From NCBI GenBank assembly GCA_030044455.1, contig JASHVU010000606.1, forward strand, positions 1 through 6,480: 6,480 nt of DNA, in the 5' to 3' direction. Below are positions 1-4,646 of this stretch, in pieces. Position 1 is the first letter of the stretch. Each line of letters opens with the position of its first letter. The notes under the pieces were generated by a model. It made no database searches. It worked only from the letters and a program-made list of their open reading frames with translations, and was not told the origin of the DNA. Both the position numbers and the translations under genes were made by a program. Source of the DNA: Acidobacteriaceae bacterium. GTDB taxonomy: Bacteria; Acidobacteriota; Terriglobia; Terriglobales; Acidobacteriaceae.

Positions 1-711
1 ATAGACCGCGGCCAAGGCGATCTCCTCTGGAGAATGTATGCGGCCCGAAGGAGCAACACTCTTCGGCAATCTCGAAGGCCAGTCCTTAGGCAGGCCATCT
101 TTCAGCTTCAGCGCGTATTCATTTGGCGTGAGAGTCCAGCCAACATTGAGTTGATTGATTTGGATACCTTCTCCCCCGAGCGCGTCGGCAAGATTCCGCG
201 TCAGTGTCATCATGCCGCCTTTCGAGATGGAATAGGCCAAGAGAATCCGCTCCCCGCAATAGCCGTTGATCGAACCGATGTTCAATACGCGTCCTTTACC
301 TTGTTGTCGAAAATAAGGAAGAGCCGCCTGAATCAGGAAAAACGGCGCCCTGAGGTTGACGGCCAAAGTTCGGTCGAAAGTTTCGCGGTTGGTATCTTCA
401 ATACTTCCATGCGTGATTGCCGCAGCATTGTTGACAAGGCCGTCGATTTTTCCGAATCGAGCGACGGTCTCAGCAACGAGCCTCGCAGGTGTCTCGATGG
501 CTTCAAGAGCGCCGACAGTGAACGACGCGTTGGCACCGATCTCGGTGGCCAGTTTCTCCGCGGCATCTTTTCTTCTGCCATGAATCATGACTCGAGCACC
601 CTCGCGAGCAAAGAGTCGAACCATCGCCTCGCCAATGCCTGTGGTTGAGCCTGTCACCAATATGACTTTGTTCGGTAAGCGCTCACTGGAGGGAGATTCT
701 GGTTGATTCAT
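1..711 (-). CDS. Short-chain dehydrogenase/reductase (SDR), 3' end cut by the window edge
   Basis: This is a classical SDR, a cytoplasmic NAD(P)(H)-dependent oxidoreductase of a hydroxyl or keto group. 237 codons are visible and the frame stays open at the left edge; the family is usually about 250-260 residues, so only a short tail is missing. Seen directly: the cofactor motif TGSTTGIG at residues 20-27, NNAA at 94-97, the Asn of VNL at 119, and the catalytic set Ser147, Tyr160 (YSISK) and Lys164, with the normal 13-residue Ser-Tyr spacing. Strand 2 ends in HGRR (44-47) with no acidic residue, which in this family usually favours NADPH (inference). The usual N-x-PG motif after the active site reads NVGWTLT at 189-195, so the Pro is absent. 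The ATG overlaps the upstream dehydrogenase stop as ATGA, and AAAGGGG lies 10 bases upstream (722-728). A sugar or sugar-acid substrate, as for gluconate 5-dehydrogenases, is plausible but unproven. Confidence 0.93.
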   Translation of the reverse strand, partial: MNQPESPSSERLPNKVILVTGSTTGIGEAMVRLFAREGARVMIHGRRKDAAEKLATEIGANASFTVGALEAIETPARLVAETVARFGKIDGLVNNAAAITHGSIEDTNRETFDRTLAVNLRAPFFLIQAALPYFRQQGKGRVLNIGSINGYCGERILLAYSISKGGMMTLTRNLADALGGEGIQINQLNVGWTLTPNEYALKLKDGLPKDWPSRLPKSVAPSGRIHSPEEIALAAVY

Positions 712-1742
712 GGTCTGAGCACCCCTTTGACAATTGCGCCAGTAGACATTTCATCAAAGACCTGACGCCAGTCGGCGAGAGGCGAAACGCGATTGAGTAT
801 TAAATCGAGATCGATCTTACCGTCGGATAAAAGCAACAGAACTTTTTCCCATATCGGCCAGTTATGCGAATAGCTACCCTGAAGGGTGACCCCTTTCTGG
901 ACGAGTTGATCGAGCGAAAAGTTAAGAGGCTGTGGTCCCCACCCCACCTTGGTGATCTGACCTGCTGGACGGACAATATCCAATGCTAATTTGAGGGATG
1001 CGGATACCCCTGCTGCATCGATGACCAAGTCGACCCCAAAACCGTCACCGAGCTTTTTGACCCAGCCAACAACATCCTCCCCATCTACGCCCAGTACCGT
1101 GTCGGCGCCGATCCGTTTGGCTACCTCAAGCCGCCCGGCATCGGCAGGAATTCCGATTACGATGAGATGCCCAGCTCCAGAAAGTTTTGCCATCGCCGCG
1201 CAAAGAAGGCCAATTGGGCCTGGGCCGATGACCGCGACACTGTCACCGGGCCGCAGATGGGAGTTGACACAGACAGCATTGTAGGCCACGCAGCACGGCT
1301 CGGTTAACGCCGCCTTTTCCAAGGCCAACGATGCCGGAACCATATGAAGGCAGCGTGCCGGCACTCTTACAAAAGAAGCCATTGCCCCATTAACTCCATA
1401 CCCGAAGCCCAGTCTCTTCGGATCCAGATTGTAAAGACCCCGACGAAGGAACGGGGAATCGTCAGGTAGCACGGCAGCGGTTTCGCTGACGACTCGGTCA
1501 CCCTCGCTGAAGGTGTTTACACGGGCACCTTGTTTCGCGACGACGCCAGCAAATTCATGACCGAGGACGACTGGATAATTGACGTGCCAGCTCTGCTTTC
1601 CGGCGAATTGATGCAGATCGCTCCCACAGATTGCTACTGCATGCACCTTCAATAAAACATCCTCATCCCCGATTTCCGGAACTGGAAGTTCACGCAGTTC
1701 CACCGAGTAGGGCGCTTTTGCATAGTTAACAAGACCAAGCAT
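708..1742 (-). CDS. Zinc-type medium-chain alcohol/polyol dehydrogenase (MDR family)
   Basis: This 344-residue MDR enzyme resembles the sorbitol, L-threonine, butanediol and L-idonate dehydrogenases, which oxidise a secondary alcohol with NAD(P)+. The GroES-like domain (about 1-150) keeps the catalytic zinc site: Cys39 in ICGSD, His61 and Glu62 in GHE, and Glu148 in TEPC. The Rossmann fold (about 165-300) has VIGPGPIG at 172-178. The lobe loop that normally holds four structural-zinc cysteines (about 90-107) has none, although the flanking GDRVVSETAA and KRLGFGYG blocks are intact. Length is normal for the family. The ATG at 1742 is the only plausible start, because an in-frame TGA lies nine codons upstream with no ATG, GTG or TTG between. 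Its stop overlaps the SDR start by four bases, so the two are very probably co-translated. The gap to the GH2 gene is 327 bases and holds large inverted repeats. The exact substrate is unknown; a sugar, polyol or aldonate fits the neighbours. Confidence 0.93.
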   Translation of the reverse strand: MLGLVNYAKAPYSVELRELPVPEIGDEDVLLKVHAVAICGSDLHQFAGKQSWHVNYPVVLGHEFAGVVAKQGARVNTFSEGDRVVSETAAVLPDDSPFLRRGLYNLDPKRLGFGYGVNGAMASFVRVPARCLHMVPASLALEKAALTEPCCVAYNAVCVNSHLRPGDSVAVIGPGPIGLLCAAMAKLSGAGHLIVIGIPADAGRLEVAKRIGADTVLGVDGEDVVGWVKKLGDGFGVDLVIDAAGVSASLKLALDIVRPAGQITKVGWGPQPLNFSLDQLVQKGVTLQGSYSHNWPIWEKVLLLLSDGKIDLDLILNRVSPLADWRQVFDEMSTGAIVKGVLRP

Positions 1743-1758
1743 CGTAGAGTTCGCAAAA

Positions 1759-1763
1759 CCTCC
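1759..1763 (-). promoter_or_regulatory. Shine-Dalgarno GGAGG of the alcohol dehydrogenase, unusually far from its start
   Basis: GGAGG on the minus strand is the best anti-16S match upstream of the dehydrogenase. It is 16 bases from the ATG at 1742, against the usual 5-10. No alternative in-frame start lies nearer. It begins 7 bases after the foot of the long inverted repeat at 1771-1858, so folding of the leader could change its accessibility (inference). Confidence 0.5.
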
Positions 1764-1770
1764 AAGTCAA

Positions 1771-1858
1771 CCAGATTAACGCTCAACTAACTGATATGGC
1801 AAAGCTTGTTCTCGTCTTTGACGCAGGGCCGGCGCATATCAGTTACCGAATAATCTGG
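1771..1858. repeat. Two-part inverted repeat upstream of the dehydrogenase
   Basis: Two perfect inverted segments are nested around the same centre. CCAGATTA (1771-1778) pairs with TAATCTGG (1851-1858), and TAACTGATATG (1788-1798) pairs with CATATCAGTTA (1835-1845). They are separated by a 9-base versus 5-base internal loop. Inside the 36-base spacer, CAAAG (1800-1804) and CTTTG (1816-1820) can form a further small stem. In the minus-strand RNA this would be a long leader hairpin ending 7 bases before GGAGG. It could alternatively be a pair of inverted operator half-sites. No poly-U tract follows, so it is not a standard intrinsic terminator. Confidence 0.75.
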
Positions 1859-1862
1859 GCAG

Positions 1863-1905
1863 GCAGGCATGATCCCATCCTATGAGAGTGAGATCAATTG
1901 CCTGC
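1863..1905. repeat. Inverted repeat with 12 paired bases between GH2 and dehydrogenase
   Basis: GCAGGCATGATC (1863-1874) pairs with GATCA (1892-1896) plus TGCCTGC (1899-1905), leaving a 2-base bulge (1897-1898) and a 17-base loop. It lies four bases from the larger repeat at 1771-1858. CAGGCAGGC at 1860-1868 also matches GCCTGCCTG at 1966-1974 as a perfect 9-base inverted repeat, which offers a mutually exclusive fold. There is no U-tract, so the role is undetermined. Confidence 0.6.
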
Positions 1906-2069
1906 GTATATAGAAAGAGCGGAGTCAACAGCATTGAGACATCCTCATACTTCTTGGCAGATGTAGCCTGCCTGAATCATTTCGAAACCGGGAATCGTCG
2001 CTTCGTTCCGACATTGCATCTCATCCGCGGATTCGCCGACCACATTACAGAGATAGGCAGAGAATACGC

Positions 2070-4340
2070 TCAGGTTCCACTTATCAACTCAACGCGCCTT
2101 CTGCTCACTGTCGCTCTCTTTTCTTTTCCTGACAGCGGACTGGCGATGGCCTTCAACCAGCATTTGCCACTTAACAACGGAAACTGAAACTCGAAGCAAT
2201 ATGTTTGCTGACCGAGACCTGACAGCTCGAATGGAGCCTCCATTTTCGACAGTTGCCGGCCGCCCCTATCCTCCAGGAATACCGAGATCACACCGGATGT
2301 CGAATCTGCATAGTCATTAATCATCATCACCTCGAGCTGATGTACCGCCCCCACCCTGACCGTCGGATGCCAGAAATTGATGTACACACCGATCGGCCTA
2401 AACGCGTTGGCCATATACTCCTCGAAATGCGGCTCAAGCTTGAGGCTTTTCACATCCTGGAAACTGTCACTCGTCTCTCCGTTGGGTTTCGAATAGGTTA
2501 GAAAGACAAAATGCATCACGGCCGCAAAGTGACGGAAAGCTCGCCAGTACTCCGTCTCCCCGGAAATCAGGTATGCGTACTCTTCGAGACGATCCTCAGG
2601 CGTTGCGCTCGAAGGAAGAATCTTCTCCCAAACCTTCTTCGTCAGTGTTGTTGGGCTCCCGTCGCGGTTTACCCAAAGCCATCCATACTCATTCAATATA
2701 AGGGAGTGCGATGTAGGTAGACCCACTCGATCCGCGCCTCCTCTGGATTCGAGATCTTCCATTGAGTCAATATGAATCTTGTTTCCGGGAGAGGGTTCAA
2801 AGAGATATGGGTGCTGTTCTACTGGATCGTTAGGACTGGCCGGCGGGTTGTAACTGTTCTCCCAGGGGCGCCCCGACAAATCCAATGTCCTCACTTCAGG
2901 AATGATCTTAGTGGATAAGTTTGGGAACCAACTCTCATTGCTCGCGTCCCAAATCGCGACGCTGGGATGGTTGCAATTGTCCAGAATCCACTCGGAGAAC
3001 TCCAAGATCAACTGCTCTTCATCGTAGGCTTTGAATATCTCTGCCCTTCCTGCCGACTGTGGGCCAGTCCAAATGGGGTACTCATATTGGATTAACAGAC
3101 CCGCCTCATCGGCAATGTCTAACCATCGATCCGGAACCGGCCCAATACAAAAACGAAAGCAGTTCCAGTTCAGGCGTTTTGGTATGTCCGTCAAAAGCCT
3201 TCTTACCCACACTTCATCCCATGGCAACCTGTCGCAAACCGGGTCTTCAAAAAAGCGATGCAGAGCAATATTGGAGCCCCGCAGGAAATATGGCTGTCCA
3301 TTTAGGTAGGCGCGCTGCGTGGGCGTGTCAAAACGCAACTCGCGCATACCGAATCTCGTCTTCACGCTATCGGCGCTTGTATTTACTTCAAGGTGATAAA
3401 GCTGAGGATCATCTGGCCACCATAGTTGCGCACTCGGTAATGGAATTTTTACCCCGAATACTTTCTCAGCACCAGCCTCGACAGATATCTGATGCGCATG
3501 ACGCTGGATGACTTGCTCCGAATTGCCAGGGCGTATCGCAAATCGTAGGACGTCTTGCACAGGTTCACGACTGCAGTTCTTAACCTTTGTTTGCACCAAT
3601 ATCTCACGCGGCGAGATGCGAGGCGCGATTTGAACACTTTCAATTGCAGGATTATCGCTGAGGTATACGCTTACCTCATCATAAATTCCGGGAGTCCATT
3701 CCTTTTTCTCCCAATCGATGCCGCCTATGACCCCGTGGGGGAGAACACCCGGATGTGCGCCGACCCGAACGACAAGCTCGTTTTCCTCAGACCAGCGAAT
3801 CCTACCCGAAAGGTCGAAATGCCCTGCAGTAAAGCATCCCCAATGTTCACCAACTTTGCTTCCATTGAGCCACACGGCCGTCCCAAACTGTGCCTTATTT
3901 ATCCTTAGTCGGGCCAATTGACGAGCGGGCTGCGCAACAAACGTTGTGCGGTACCAGAAGTACCTCCGCGTCTGTCGTGTAAATCGTCTAACATCACCTG
4001 CTTGAATTCCACCCACCTGCAAGGTCACTTCTGCCTCGTTTTGACTTAATTCGCGGATCCACGAACTAGCATCAAAATCATCTACGTCTGGGAAAGGAGG
4101 AGTTGAGGAATGGATAAGGCCCGGCACATCGACTCTATGAGAGAAAGAACTAGGAATAACGTCGGCCACAATTGAATCATCGATCTCCCATGTGCCACGT
4201 AACGATAAGATGGTTCTCCCGCCCGTCTCGTGGGGAGCTATAGAGGTTTCACTCTCCGTCGCGTTCTGAATCGACAATTGAGGCAAACATTTTTGGGAGA
4301 TTCCAGTCCCCATCAGGAGTAGGAATTTGCGACGATCCAT
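2070..4340 (-). CDS. Glycoside hydrolase family 2 enzyme (beta-galactosidase/beta-glucuronidase type), probably exported
   Basis: This 756-residue retaining glycosidase should remove a non-reducing beta-linked sugar. Visible order: a short N-terminal targeting segment; a jelly-roll sugar-binding domain (about 40-235) with RYFWYRTTF near 126-134; an Ig-like domain (about 236-330) with LWWPDDPQLY near 306-315; a TIM barrel (about 339-640) beginning after FGMRELRFD; and a C-terminal Ig-like domain (about 655-756). The acid/base is Glu469 in SNESW and the nucleophile is Glu551 in LNEYGW, so the active site looks intact. Start choice: a TTG at 4367 would extend it by nine residues, but ATG 4340 has AAAAGG seven bases upstream and places DRRKFLLLMG at residues 2-11, a twin-arginine-like signal. 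Cys18 lacks a proper lipobox. Periplasmic export by Tat is therefore likely but not certain. It lies between a TonB receptor and two dehydrogenases, which fits glycan degradation. Galactosidase, glucuronidase and mannosidase activities cannot be told apart here. Confidence 0.92.
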   Translation of the reverse strand: MDRRKFLLLMGTGISQKCLPQLSIQNATESETSIAPHETGGRTILSLRGTWEIDDSIVADVIPSSFSHRVDVPGLIHSSTPPFPDVDDFDASSWIRELSQNEAEVTLQVGGIQAGDVRRFTRQTRRYFWYRTTFVAQPARQLARLRINKAQFGTAVWLNGSKVGEHWGCFTAGHFDLSGRIRWSEENELVVRVGAHPGVLPHGVIGGIDWEKKEWTPGIYDEVSVYLSDNPAIESVQIAPRISPREILVQTKVKNCSREPVQDVLRFAIRPGNSEQVIQRHAHQISVEAGAEKVFGVKIPLPSAQLWWPDDPQLYHLEVNTSADSVKTRFGMRELRFDTPTQRAYLNGQPYFLRGSNIALHRFFEDPVCDRLPWDEVWVRRLLTDIPKRLNWNCFRFCIGPVPDRWLDIADEAGLLIQYEYPIWTGPQSAGRAEIFKAYDEEQLILEFSEWILDNCNHPSVAIWDASNESWFPNLSTKIIPEVRTLDLSGRPWENSYNPPASPNDPVEQHPYLFEPSPGNKIHIDSMEDLESRGGADRVGLPTSHSLILNEYGWLWVNRDGSPTTLTKKVWEKILPSSATPEDRLEEYAYLISGETEYWRAFRHFAAVMHFVFLTYSKPNGETSDSFQDVKSLKLEPHFEEYMANAFRPIGVYINFWHPTVRVGAVHQLEVMMINDYADSTSGVISVFLEDRGGRQLSKMEAPFELSGLGQQTYCFEFQFPLLSGKCWLKAIASPLSGKEKRATVSRRRVELISGT

Positions 4341-4347
4341 GGTTGAA

Positions 4348-4353
4348 CCTTTT
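4348..4353 (-). promoter_or_regulatory. Shine-Dalgarno AAAAGG that fixes the GH2 start
   Basis: AAAAGG lies seven bases upstream of the ATG at 4340. This supports the shorter reading frame, whose protein begins with the RRKFLLL targeting motif, over the in-frame TTG at 4367. Confidence 0.6.
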
Positions 4354-4483
4354 CGATTTGATCCCAACGCCGAGCCGCTGTCCGCAACTGACCCTGCGTC
4401 CTAGCATGAAGCCGTCCATGCAAAAGCTGCGAGATCCGAACAACCGATGCTGCTTGCTTTAGGAAGTTGCGAAAAGTGAGAGA

Positions 4484-4502
4484 GACGGCGCGAACTGCCG
4501 TC
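4484..4502 (-). terminator. Possible weak intrinsic terminator after the TonB receptor gene
   Basis: On the minus strand GACGGC and GCCGTC form a perfect 6-base GC-rich stem around a 7-base loop. The stem is followed by TCTCTCTCACTTTT, a pyrimidine-rich tail that is only partly U in the RNA. The position, about 145 bases after the receptor stop and before GH2, suits termination or attenuation. The broken U-tract makes it weak. Confidence 0.3.
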
Positions 4503-4536
4503 CCCCTCCTTATGAGCGCGAGTTCTAAGTCTTGCG

Positions 4537-4645
4537 GCATTTTCTGAGTTACTGTGTCTTTTCCAGTTTTTCTCAAGGTCGCCGCTCCCTGGTGGTCGCG
4601 TCGACTCGGCCTCCCGGTTCCGGGCTACAGCTACTCAGAAAATGC
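4537..4645. repeat. Long-spaced 18-base inverted repeat directly after the TonB receptor
   Basis: The arm at 4537-4554 (GCATTTTCTGAGTTACTG) and the arm at 4628-4645 (CAGCTACTCAGAAAATGC) are reverse complements at 16 of 18 positions, including 13 consecutive bases. The spacer is 73 bases. The right arm starts one base beyond the receptor stop codon (4647-4649). The spacer contains CCCGGAACCGGG, which can itself fold. It could be a 3'-UTR stem that protects the receptor mRNA, or the ends of a small mobile remnant; the sequence alone does not decide. Confidence 0.7.
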
Positions 4646-4646
4646 A

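Larger units (their letters stand above)
1743..2069 (-). other. Structured intergenic region between the GH2 and dehydrogenase genes
   Basis: No convincing gene is present in these 327 bases. They hold two adjacent inverted repeats (1771-1858 and 1863-1905) and the dehydrogenase Shine-Dalgarno sequence. I see no convincing sigma-70 promoter and no hairpin followed by a run of U on the minus strand, so whether transcription from GH2 continues into the dehydrogenases cannot be decided here. The 1907-2069 part holds nothing else recognised beyond the 9-base copy at 1966-1974 that could pair with 1860-1868. Confidence 0.7.
4341..4646 (-). other. Intergenic region between the TonB receptor and GH2 genes
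   Basis: These 306 bases hold no convincing gene. They contain an 18-base inverted repeat with a 73-base spacer (4537-4554 and 4628-4645), a GC-rich hairpin (4484-4502), an AAGGAGG stretch (4505-4511, minus) with no start codon at usable distance, and the GH2 ribosome site. No clear promoter was found for GH2, so read-through from the receptor gene remains possible. Confidence 0.65.

Noticed and set aside
34..648. 204-codon plus-strand reading frame opposite the SDR
   Set aside because: It is an antisense shadow; the minus strand encodes a full SDR motif set in the same region.
1869..1897. Possible sigma-70 promoter TTGATC - 17 bases - GATCAT on the minus strand
   Set aside because: Each box matches only 4 of 6 consensus bases, and both fall in the arms of the inverted repeat, which explains the resemblance.
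1882..2187. 101-codon plus-strand reading frame across the GH2-dehydrogenase gap
   Set aside because: It has no ribosome site before its ATG, runs antisense into the well-supported 3' end of GH2, and its product shows no recognisable domain.
4505..4511. Strong AAGGAGG on the minus strand suggesting a hidden small gene
   Set aside because: No ATG, GTG or TTG occurs at usable distance downstream, so it does not start a gene.
4313..4576. 87-codon minus-strand reading frame between receptor and GH2
   Set aside because: It starts at TTG without a ribosome site, overlaps the GH2 start in another frame and has no recognisable motif; the internal ATG at MPQDLEL also lacks a Shine-Dalgarno.
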